From JAICYJ01 sp045806525 (GTDB lineage Bacteria > Actinomycetota > Thermoleophilia > Gaiellales > JAICJC01): a stretch of 54,356 nucleotides of DNA. The stretch is taken from contig JBJMJD010000060.1 in the NCBI GenBank assembly GCA_045806525.1, positions 1 through 54,356 of the forward strand. The letters run 5' to 3'. The position numbers and the translations under genes were made by a program. This document shows positions 8,617 through 15,450 of the stretch, piece by piece (within the stretch, counting starts at the first letter, position 1; each line of letters begins with the position of its first letter). The notes under the pieces were generated by a model, which was given only the letters and a program-made list of their open reading frames with translations, did no database searches and was not told where the DNA came from.

Positions 8617-9581
8617 CCGGCGCCCGCCTTCCGCAGCTCGGCCGTGATCGCCGGGATCACCTCGTGCAGGTCGCCGATCACGGCGTAGTCGGCGTTGGCG
8701 ATGATCGGCGCCTCCGGGTCGACGTTGACCGCGATGATGCGCTTGGCGCCCTTGCAGCCGGCCATGTGCTGGGTGGCGCCGCTGATGCCGCAGGCCAGGT
8801 ACACCTCCGGCGCGATCTTGGTGCCGGTCTGACCGACCTGGTCGGTGTGCGGCCGCCAGCCGGCAATGGTCACGGCGCGCGAGCAGCCGACGGCGCCGCC
8901 CAGCAGCGCGGCCAGCTGCTCGGCGGGGGCGAAGCCCTCCGGAGAGCCGGCGCCGCGCCCGCAGCTGACCACGAACCTGGCGTCCGCCAGGTTGACTCCG
9001 CCCTCGCTGCTCTGCTGCACGGTCTCCACCACCCGCACCACCAGGTCGGCCTCGCCCAGCGACGGCGTGAAGCGCTCGACGGTCGCCGGCCCCCCGCCCA
9101 CCTCGGCCGCGTCGACCGTGTGCGGCGCCACCGTCAGCAGCTTGACGGGGCCGTGCAGGCGCGCGTCCTCGAGCAGGCTGCCGCCCCAGCGGATGCGGGT
9201 CACGGTCAACGGGTCGCCCGCCTCCGCGGCAATGCAGTTCGCCGCCAGCGGCAGGTCGCCGATCGCCGCGGCGTGCGCCAGCACCTCGTTGCCGCGCTCG
9301 CTGCCGGCGGCCGCCACGGCGGCCGGGGACAGCCGCTCGATCAGCTCGCCGATGCAGCGTGCCAGGGCCACGGGCGCATGGCTGGCGAGTGCCTCGTGGT
9401 CGGCGATGTGCGCGGTCGCCACCCCGTGCACGCCCAGCCCGGCGGCGGTTTGCTCGGCGCCCGGGCCGGCCAGCAGCGCGTGCAGCGGCGCGCCGCCGGC
9501 GATCTCGCGGGCGAGTGCGATCGCCTGCAGTGAGGCGTCGTCGACGCGTCCGTCCTGGTGCTCGACGTAGACCAGCGTCAT
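8613..9581 (-). CDS. etfA: Electron transfer flavoprotein alpha subunit
   Basis: A 322-residue ETF alpha subunit. The C-terminal FAD domain is typical: VSCGRGAGSPEGF near residue 210, the HTDQVGQTGTKIAPEVYLA segment, GISGATQHMAGCKGAKRI, and the closing NVDPEAPIIANADYAVIGD. With the beta subunit it forms a soluble FAD/AMP heterodimer that collects electrons from flavoprotein dehydrogenases. Its ATG overlaps the etfB stop (ATGA). It lies between etfB and the membrane Fe-S protein, so electrons from the upstream dimethylglycine-dehydrogenase-like enzyme probably pass through it to the quinone pool. Its TAG stop is formed from the same bases as the presumed ATA start of the next gene. Confidence 0.95.
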   Translation of the reverse strand: MTLVYVEHQDGRVDDASLQAIALAREIAGGAPLHALLAGPGAEQTAAGLGVHGVATAHIADHEALASHAPVALARCIGELIERLSPAAVAAAGSERGNEVLAHAAAIGDLPLAANCIAAEAGDPLTVTRIRWGGSLLEDARLHGPVKLLTVAPHTVDAAEVGGGPATVERFTPSLGEADLVVRVVETVQQSSEGGVNLADARFVVSCGRGAGSPEGFAPAEQLAALLGGAVGCSRAVTIAGWRPHTDQVGQTGTKIAPEVYLACGISGATQHMAGCKGAKRIIAVNVDPEAPIIANADYAVIGDLHEVIPAITAELRKAGAG

Positions 9582-10342
9582 GCCACCAGCCCCGCCCGGC
9601 GCAGCACCTCGACCACGGCCGGCGCAGCTTCGGCACCGTGGCCGAGGATCTCCGCCTGCTTGCCCTGTCCGGGTGGCAGCCGCAGCCGCAGCTTCTCGAC
9701 GCCCGGGGCGCGGCCCGCCGGAGCGCTGGTGGCCAGGGGCTTGCGCTTGGCCCGCAGCCGGCCCGGCACCGATGGATAGCGCGGCAGGTTGAGACCCTCC
9801 TTGACGGTGACCACCGCCGGCAGCGGTACGTCGTAGACGTCACGGCCGGAGGCCGTCTCCTGCTCGCAGCGGACGCGGTCGTCCTGCACGGTGATGCCCT
9901 TGACGCCGGTCACGCAGGGGCGCCCCAGCGCGTGCGCGACGCGGATGCCGACCTGGTAGTTGCCGGAGTCGGCAGACTCGTTGCCGAAGAAGATCAGATT
10001 GAACTCGACGCCCGCCGCCCGCTCGGCCTCGATCGCGGCGACGATCGCCGCCGCCGTGGCCTGGCCGTCGAACTCGCCGGTCGTCTCGAGCAGGATCGCG
10101 CGGTCGATGCCCAGCGCCATCGCGTCGCGCAGCTGCTCCTCGGCCTCAGGCGGGCCTAGCGCCAGCACCACAGACTCGCCGCCGTTCGCCTCGATCAGCC
10201 GCACCGCCTCCTCGACCCCGCACTCCTCGTGGGGGCTGATGGTGAAGCCGAGGTGGCGCGTCTGGATCGACTGCCCGTCCTCGGTCAGCACGATCGTGCC
10301 GCCCGTCATCGGCACCCGCTTCGCGCAGACGAGGATGTTCAC
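9578..10342 (-). CDS. etfB: Electron transfer flavoprotein beta subunit
   Basis: 254 residues, beginning NILVCAKRVPMTGG. The family signature region lies around FNLIFFGNESADSGNYQVG (about residues 107-125), the AMP-binding part, followed by VKEGLNLPRYPSVPGRLRAKRK with the recognition loop used to dock partner dehydrogenases. I chose the GTG at 10342 because it aligns with the conserved N-terminal strand and overlaps the dehydrogenase stop as GTGA; the longer open frame upstream only shadows that gene. Operon position between the FAD dehydrogenase and etfA suggests dedicated service to that enzyme. Confidence 0.95.
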   Translation of the reverse strand: MNILVCAKRVPMTGGTIVLTEDGQSIQTRHLGFTISPHEECGVEEAVRLIEANGGESVVLALGPPEAEEQLRDAMALGIDRAILLETTGEFDGQATAAAIVAAIEAERAAGVEFNLIFFGNESADSGNYQVGIRVAHALGRPCVTGVKGITVQDDRVRCEQETASGRDVYDVPLPAVVTVKEGLNLPRYPSVPGRLRAKRKPLATSAPAGRAPGVEKLRLRLPPGQGKQAEILGHGAEAAPAVVEVLRRAGLVA

Positions 10343-12858
10343 GACCGGATCCGCTCGTTCTCGGGGTCGAAGATCGGCGTCGAGCCGGCCACCGCCACCG
10401 TCACCGGGTAGCGCTCGTTCAGGTACTCGACGGCCAGCTCGGTGCCGACCTGCGCCTGCTCCGGCGGCAGGTAGGTCATCAGCAGGTGCTTGCCGACCGA
10501 CGGCCCGGTGCCGGCGCTGGTCACGTACGACCGCCGGCCCTTGCTGTCGGTGAGCGGCTGCCCGTCGCGGGTCTGGATCGGCTCGTGGCCCAGCATGTAC
10601 CGTTTCACTCCGGAGGCCGACGTGTGGTCGTCGACGGTCAGCGTGCACATGATCGCGGCCGGCTCCTCATCGCGGTGCCGCAGGTGGGCCGCCTTGCCGA
10701 CGAAGTCCTCGTCCTTCACCTTCGGCCCGGCCATGCCCGCCTCACAGACGTTGTACTCGCTCTCCAGCTCGAAGCCGTAGGCGCGGTAGCACTTCTCGAG
10801 CCGGCCGGTGGTGCCGTAGACGCCGATCCCGACCGGCGCGATGCCGTGCGACCGGCCGGCCTCCGCGATCACGTCCCACAGCTTCTGGCCCTGCTCGATC
10901 GGCACGTACAGCTCCCAGCCGAGGTCGCCCACGTAGGAGATGCGGGAGGCCAGCACCCGCAGCGTGTCGATCTCGATCGTGCGGCAGCTGCCGAAGCGGA
11001 AGCCCTCGTGAGAGACGTCGTCGCGGGTCACCGCGTCCAGGATGTCACGCGCGCGCGGCCCCCAGAGGCCGAGCGTCGTCCAGGCCGAGGTCAGGTCGGC
11101 GATCTGGGCGGTGCCGTCCCGCGGCAGGCGATCGGCGAACCACTTGCGGTCAGCGGGCCCGTGGGCGCCGCCTGTGACCACCCGGAACAGCTCGTCGTCC
11201 AGCCGCATGATCGTGAGGTCGGCCTTGAAGCCGCCGCCCGGCGTCAGCACCGGCGTGTAGACGACGCGGCCGACCGGCACGTCCATCTGGCGCATCGCCA
11301 CGCCCTGCACGGCCTCGAGCGCGCCCGGGCCGGTGATGTCGAAGATGGTGAAGGCGGACAGGTCGACCATGCCGGCGCGGTCGCGCATCGCCAGGTGCTC
11401 GGCGTTGATGATCGGCGACCACCAGCGCGCGTCCCATTCGGCCTCGCGCCGGTTGATGCGGTCGGCGTACTCCTCGAGCAGCGGCGCGTTCGACTCGTAC
11501 CAGTGCGGCCGCTCCCAGCCGGCGGCCTCGAAGAAGACGGCTTCCAGCTCCTTCTCGCGGGCGTGGAAGGGCGGCAGGCGCAGGTCGCGGTTGGAGGCCC
11601 ACTGCTCCGACGGGTGGACGATGCCGTAGGTCTTGTTGAAGCCCTCCGACGTGCGGGCGCGGACGTGGGCGCGCGTCTTCTGGTGGTCCCAGAAGCGGGC
11701 GATGTCGGAGGAGTGCAGGTCGATCTCCGACTCGCCGTGCGTCATCCACTCGGCAACCGCCTTGGCGATGCCGGGCCCCTCCTTCACCCACACGGCCGCG
11801 CACGACCAGAGGCCGCGCACCTCATGCGTCTCGCCCAGCAGCGGCATCCCGTCCGGCGTCAGCGACAGCAGGCCGTTGATCGCGTACTTCACGCCCACGC
11901 TCTCGTCGCCCACGATCTCGGGCATCAGTTCCAGCGCGTCCTCCATCTGCTTGTCGAAGTCGGCCTGCGTGAAGGGCAGCTCGGTGGGCGACAGGGCGGC
12001 CTGCTCGATCGACGGGATCTCCTCCGGATCGTGCAGGATCGGTCGATGCGCGTACGACCCGATCTCCAGGCCGATGCCGTCCTGGCGCTCGTACATGAAG
12101 GTGTCCATGTCGCGCACGATCGGGTACTCGATGTGGCGCGTGGAGCTGGCGAAGCGCGGCACCGGCCCGATGTCGATCATCTGGTGGACGGCGGGGGTGA
12201 GCGGGATCAGGGCGCCGGCCATCTGCGCGATCGCCGGGCTCCAGACGCCGCAGGCGACGATCACGACCTCGGTCTCGACGTCGCCGCGGGTGGTGCGCAC
12301 CCGGCGCACGCGGCCGCGTTCGACGTCGATGCCCAGCACCTCGGTGTTGGCCGAGATCGTGAGCGCGGCCGCCGCGACGGCTCGCTCGCGCATGATCGTG
12401 CCCGCCCGCAGCGAGTCGACCACGCCGACCCCGGGCGAGGAAAATCCGCCCAGCAGGATCGTCTCGTCGATGAACGGCACCATCTGCTTGATCTCGGCCG
12501 GCGTCACCATCGAGACGCGGTCGACACCCCAGGCGTGCGCCGACGACATGCGCCGGTGCAGCTCCTGCATGCGCTCCTCGGTGCGGGCCACCTCGATGCC
12601 GCCGCTCTCCGTGAACACGTCCAGGTCCTGGTACTGGCGCATGCTGTCGAGCGTCAGCGCCGTCATCTCCTTGGAGTGGTCGACCGGGAAGATGAAGTTG
12701 GACGCATGTCCGGTGGAGCCGCCGGGGTTGGGGAACGGGCCCTTGTCGAGCAGCACCATGTCGTGCCAGCCCAGCTCGGAGAGGTGGTAGGAGATGCTGT
12801 TTCCGACGATGCCGGCGCCGATCACGACGGCGCGGGCGGATATGGGCAGATCGCTCAT
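10339..12858 (-). CDS. Dimethylglycine/sarcosine dehydrogenase-like FAD enzyme with GcvT domains
   Basis: 839 residues. The N-terminal DAO-type FAD domain has VIGAGIVGNSIS (residues 12-23) and GGSTGHASNF; His51 in the latter matches the histidine covalently bound to FAD in dimethylglycine oxidase and dehydrogenase. A central FAO_M-type domain follows (around residues 370-430), then a GcvT folate-binding domain (TIMRLDDELFRVVTGGAHG, DLTSAWTTLGLWGPRARD) and a C-terminal GcvT_C barrel. Such enzymes demethylate dimethylglycine or sarcosine and hand the one-carbon unit to THF as 5,10-methylene-THF. The ATG at 12858 has GGAG eight bases upstream. The partner genes etfB, etfA and the DgcB-like protein follow with overlaps, so this is the ETF-linked dehydrogenase form rather than an oxidase. 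Whether it takes dimethylglycine or sarcosine is open. Confidence 0.92.
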   Translation of the reverse strand: MSDLPISARAVVIGAGIVGNSISYHLSELGWHDMVLLDKGPFPNPGGSTGHASNFIFPVDHSKEMTALTLDSMRQYQDLDVFTESGGIEVARTEERMQELHRRMSSAHAWGVDRVSMVTPAEIKQMVPFIDETILLGGFSSPGVGVVDSLRAGTIMRERAVAAAALTISANTEVLGIDVERGRVRRVRTTRGDVETEVVIVACGVWSPAIAQMAGALIPLTPAVHQMIDIGPVPRFASSTRHIEYPIVRDMDTFMYERQDGIGLEIGSYAHRPILHDPEEIPSIEQAALSPTELPFTQADFDKQMEDALELMPEIVGDESVGVKYAINGLLSLTPDGMPLLGETHEVRGLWSCAAVWVKEGPGIAKAVAEWMTHGESEIDLHSSDIARFWDHQKTRAHVRARTSEGFNKTYGIVHPSEQWASNRDLRLPPFHAREKELEAVFFEAAGWERPHWYESNAPLLEEYADRINRREAEWDARWWSPIINAEHLAMRDRAGMVDLSAFTIFDITGPGALEAVQGVAMRQMDVPVGRVVYTPVLTPGGGFKADLTIMRLDDELFRVVTGGAHGPADRKWFADRLPRDGTAQIADLTSAWTTLGLWGPRARDILDAVTRDDVSHEGFRFGSCRTIEIDTLRVLASRISYVGDLGWELYVPIEQGQKLWDVIAEAGRSHGIAPVGIGVYGTTGRLEKCYRAYGFELESEYNVCEAGMAGPKVKDEDFVGKAAHLRHRDEEPAAIMCTLTVDDHTSASGVKRYMLGHEPIQTRDGQPLTDSKGRRSYVTSAGTGPSVGKHLLMTYLPPEQAQVGTELAVEYLNERYPVTVAVAGSTPIFDPENERIRS

Positions 12859-12905
12859 GTGGTCGTCTCCGGCGCCGGTGCGCGTGGGGTTGCCGGGAGG
12901 GCTCC

Positions 12906-12934
12906 GGTCTGGTAGACAACTCATATATCAGACC
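12906..12934. promoter_or_regulatory. Nested inverted repeats between the dehydrogenase operon and gntR
   Basis: The 77-base divergent gap contains two overlapping dyads. GTCT-GGT-AGAC at 12907-12917 is a perfect 4+4 repeat with a three-base centre, and GGTCTG (12906-12911) pairs with CAGACC (12929-12934) across the AT-rich stretch TCATATAT. The AT-rich core (12921-12928) ends seven bases before the gntR ATG, so it could be a -10 element giving a leaderless or nearly leaderless gntR transcript; no Shine-Dalgarno is visible for gntR. FCD-type GntR proteins commonly bind short dyads in their own divergent promoter. Operator function is inferred. Confidence 0.5.
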
Positions 12935-12935
12935 G

Positions 12936-13580
12936 ATGCAGGCCCTGCAACTTCCCACCGAGCTGCTCTCCGACCGCGCGTACGCGGCCCTTCGCGACCG
13001 GCTGGTGTCGCTCGAGATCCCTCCCGGCGCGCCGATCGACGAGGAGGCGCTGACCGGCCAGCTGGGCGTGGGGCGTACGCCCGTACGCGAGGCGGTCCGG
13101 CGCCTAGCGCTGGAACGGCTGGTGGTCGTCTACCCGCGCCGCGGCACGTTCGCCGCGACCATCAACATCACCAGCTTGACCGACATCACCGACGTGCGGG
13201 TGCAGCTCGAGGCGCGCGCGGCCGAGCGCGCGGCGGCGCTGGCCGACGTCGACGACCGCCGCGAGGCCGGCGACCTGATCGCGAAGCTGGACGCGGCCGA
13301 GTCCGGCCAGCGGCGGCTGATCGAGCTGGACGCGGAGGTACACAGGTTCATCTACCGCTGCTCCCGCAATCCGTACCTGGAGCAGGACCTCGATCGCTAC
13401 CTGAACATGTCGCTGCGGATCTGGCATCTCACCTGGGACCGGCTGCCGCCGCTGGAGCAGCGGATGCGGGAGCACGGCGAGCTGCTGGATGCGATCCGGC
13501 AGGGCAACCCCGAGCGGGCGCGCGAGATCGCGGCGGCGCACGTGCTGGCGTTCGCCGAGGAGATGCGGGCCGCCCTGTGA
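12936..13580 (+). CDS. GntR-family regulator, FCD subfamily
   Basis: A 214-residue regulator with an N-terminal GntR winged helix (GAPIDEEALTGQLGVGRTPV, then REAVRRLALERLVVVYPRRG) and an all-helical FCD ligand domain from about residue 75. The FCD metal/ligand residues appear as D...H in LDAEVHRFIYRCSRNPYL and a late histidine in REIAAAHVLAF. It is divergent from the dehydrogenase-ETF operon and is coupled by a GTGA overlap to the PLP enzyme downstream. It is the obvious candidate regulator of both; the effector may be a betaine-derived amine, glycine or serine, but nothing in the sequence shows which. Confidence 0.92.
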   Translation: MQALQLPTELLSDRAYAALRDRLVSLEIPPGAPIDEEALTGQLGVGRTPVREAVRRLALERLVVVYPRRGTFAATINITSLTDITDVRVQLEARAAERAAALADVDDRREAGDLIAKLDAAESGQRRLIELDAEVHRFIYRCSRNPYLEQDLDRYLNMSLRIWHLTWDRLPPLEQRMREHGELLDAIRQGNPERAREIAAAHVLAFAEEMRAAL

Positions 13581-14473
13581 CGCTGCAGGCGGCGCCAGGC
13601 GAATGGCTGCGTGGCCGCACGCTGTTGCTGAAGCGCGAGGACGGCCACGAGTTGGGAGCGTTCAAGTGGCGGGGAGCGCTGCCGGCCGTCGAGCAGTACC
13701 GCAGGCAGCGCCACGCATCGGTCGTCACCGCCTCGACCGGCAACCATGGGGCCGCCACCGCCTGGGCCGCCGCCCGCAACGGCATGACCGCCGTGGTGTT
13801 CGTGCCGCGGGGGGCGAGCGCCGCCAAGCTGGAGCTGCTGCGCGGCCTCGGCGCCGAGTTGGTGGTGTGCGGCGCTGATCTGGACGAGGCCAAGGCGGCG
13901 GGGATCGAGCATGCCCGGGAGCAGCGGCTGCCGTTCTTCGAGGATGGCGCGGAGCCCGCCCAGTACGACGGCTACGGCGGCATTGCCGACGAGATCCTGG
14001 CCGAGGTGACGCCCGATGCGGTGCTGGTGCCGGTGGGAAACGGCGCGCTGCTGGCCGGGATCGGCCTGCGCCTGGGCGCGCGGTCGCCGGCCACGCGGCG
14101 GATCGGCGTGGTCGCCGCCGGTGCGCCGGTGATGGCGCGCAGCTTCGACGCAGGCCACGTGGTGGAGTCGTCTGAGAGCGGCACGTTCGCAGACGGCATG
14201 GCCGTGCGGGTGGCGATCCCCGGCGCCGTGGAGGCGCTGGCGAGGGCGGCCGACGAGATGGCCGAGGTCACCGACCGGGAGATCGCCGAGGCGGTGGGAG
14301 CGTTCGCGGCCGCCGGCATGCGGGTCGAGGGCTCTGCGGCCGCCGCGCTGGCGGGAGCGCGCCGGCTGGACGGCCGGCTGGAGGGCGTCGTCGTCCTGAT
14401 CGTGACCGGGCGCAACATCGATGACGACCTGTGGCGGCGCGCGGTCGAGCGCCCCGCCAGCTTTCCCGGCTGA
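13577..14473 (+). CDS. PLP-dependent serine/threonine dehydratase-like enzyme
   Basis: A 298-residue fold-type II PLP enzyme. The Schiff-base lysine is in GAFKWRGA (Lys30), the phosphate-side serine/asparagine loop is TASTGNHGAATA, and the glycine-rich VPVGNGALLAGIG binds PLP phosphate. The C-terminal VEGSAAAALAGA matches threonine/serine dehydratases and serine racemase. The N-terminus is about 20-30 residues shorter than usual: the lysine sits at position 30, and the standard opening helix with TPL is missing. I chose the GTG that overlaps the gntR stop (GTGA); upstream frame would overlap gntR. Coupling to the GntR regulator of a betaine-to-glycine pathway suggests removal of serine as pyruvate, which is inference. 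Confidence 0.83.
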   Translation: MTLQAAPGEWLRGRTLLLKREDGHELGAFKWRGALPAVEQYRRQRHASVVTASTGNHGAATAWAAARNGMTAVVFVPRGASAAKLELLRGLGAELVVCGADLDEAKAAGIEHAREQRLPFFEDGAEPAQYDGYGGIADEILAEVTPDAVLVPVGNGALLAGIGLRLGARSPATRRIGVVAAGAPVMARSFDAGHVVESSESGTFADGMAVRVAIPGAVEALARAADEMAEVTDREIAEAVGAFAAAGMRVEGSAAAALAGARRLDGRLEGVVVLIVTGRNIDDDLWRRAVERPASFPG

Positions 14474-14502
14474 TCGTCCCCGTGCCCTGCTAGCGTCGCG
14501 GC

Positions 14503-15165
14503 ATGAGAGTTGGGTCAGCCGTGGTGATGGTGGTGCTGCTGGCCCTCCTGAGCGCGTGCGGCGGCGGGTCCTCGGCCAGCGACCGCATGGCCGCCTGCCG
14601 GCAACGGTACCGGGCCGGCCTCACCGATACCCCGGCCGCTCGGCGCGCGGTATCCGAGCTGTGCGCGCAGGCCGAGCAGGCCGGCCTGCTGGACGACCAC
14701 GGTGCGACCACGGCCGACCAGCTGCGCACGCTGTTGAAAACCCACCCCGCCGCGCTGTCACCGCTCTGCCAGCTGAGCCTGCAGACGAGCCTGGGCGCTA
14801 CCACGGCCGCGGCTGCGCGCTACCTGCCGCCCGGCGGCGTCCATGCCCTCACCGCGAAGGCCTGCCACAACCTCGGCCCCTTCCTGACCGACGACGGGCT
14901 CGACCAGCGCGCGCTGTTCCGCGCCCGCGGGCGCGGGGTGCTGGTGCCGGTCTGCGTGGCCGGCTCGCTGGCGTCGCCCCACAACCAGTCGCTGCCCTAC
15001 AGCGCGGCCGACACGCGCACGCTGCTGACGCGCATCTGCCGGCAGGCCTGGGTGCACGGGCTACTGCACGCCGACGGATCGGTCGACTTGGCTGCGCTGG
15101 CCGCGCTGGGCACGAGGATCAGCCGCCAGATGCTGGCGTCCGGCCAGATCACCGCTCAACGGTAG
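14503..15165 (+). CDS. Putative lipoprotein, function unknown
   Basis: A 220-residue protein with a lipoprotein signal: a short basic start (MR), a hydrophobic core VVMVVLLALL and the lipobox LSAC with cysteine at residue 19, followed by a glycine/serine linker. The mature part is helical and contains evenly spaced cysteines (AACRQ, ELCAQ, PLCQL, KACHN, PVCVA, RICRQ), which might form disulfides outside the cell. I do not recognise a domain. It stands alone between the PLP enzyme and a convergent DUF4242 gene; no strong ribosome site is visible. Confidence 0.72.
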   Translation: MRVGSAVVMVVLLALLSACGGGSSASDRMAACRQRYRAGLTDTPAARRAVSELCAQAEQAGLLDDHGATTADQLRTLLKTHPAALSPLCQLSLQTSLGATTAAAARYLPPGGVHALTAKACHNLGPFLTDDGLDQRALFRARGRGVLVPVCVAGSLASPHNQSLPYSAADTRTLLTRICRQAWVHGLLHADGSVDLAALAALGTRISRQMLASGQITAQR

Positions 15166-15170
15166 AACTG

Positions 15171-15428
15171 CTAGCGCACCAGCTCGGGCTGGAACTTGCT
15201 GACCTCGACCACCTGGTCGACAGGCACATTGGCGCGCTTGGCCGCTGCGATGATCTGGTCAGGCGACGGCGCCTCGTACAGGCAGTACGACCGGCGGCGG
15301 TCGGCGCTCAGGAACGAGAACAGCCAGTTCACACCCTCGTCGGCGTTGATGTCCTCGATCACCCGCACATCCTCGCCGGTCAGGTCGAGTTGCTCCGCGA
15401 AGCTTCGTTCGATCAAAAAGAGTGCCAT
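15171..15428 (-). CDS. DUF4242 family small protein (SCO4226-like)
   Basis: An 85-residue protein matching the DUF4242 pattern: LFLIERSF at the start, GVNWLFSFLSADRRRSYCLYEAPS in the middle (conserved Y-C-x-Y-EAP), and a C-terminal helix AAAKRANVPVDQVVEV. The family has a ferredoxin-like dimeric fold; SCO4226 of Streptomyces coelicolor was described as nickel-binding. The gene sits just downstream of the LuxR-family regulator on the same strand, about 20 bases from its end, so it may be read through from it. Its cellular role is unknown. Confidence 0.82.
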   Translation of the reverse strand: MALFLIERSFAEQLDLTGEDVRVIEDINADEGVNWLFSFLSADRRRSYCLYEAPSPDQIIAAAKRANVPVDQVVEVSKFQPELVR

Positions 15429-15450
15429 CCGCCCCCGCTTCTGGTTGGAC

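Noticed and set aside
6637..9843. One 1068-residue fusion including the Fe-S protein and part of the ETF alpha region
   Set aside because: The N-terminal half is out of frame with ETF alpha and is arginine-rich shadow; only the part after about 8616 has family sequence.
10486..12915. 809-residue + strand open frame
   Set aside because: It is antisense to the dimethylglycine-dehydrogenase-like gene, full of Arg/His/Val repeats typical of shadow frames, and has no family match.
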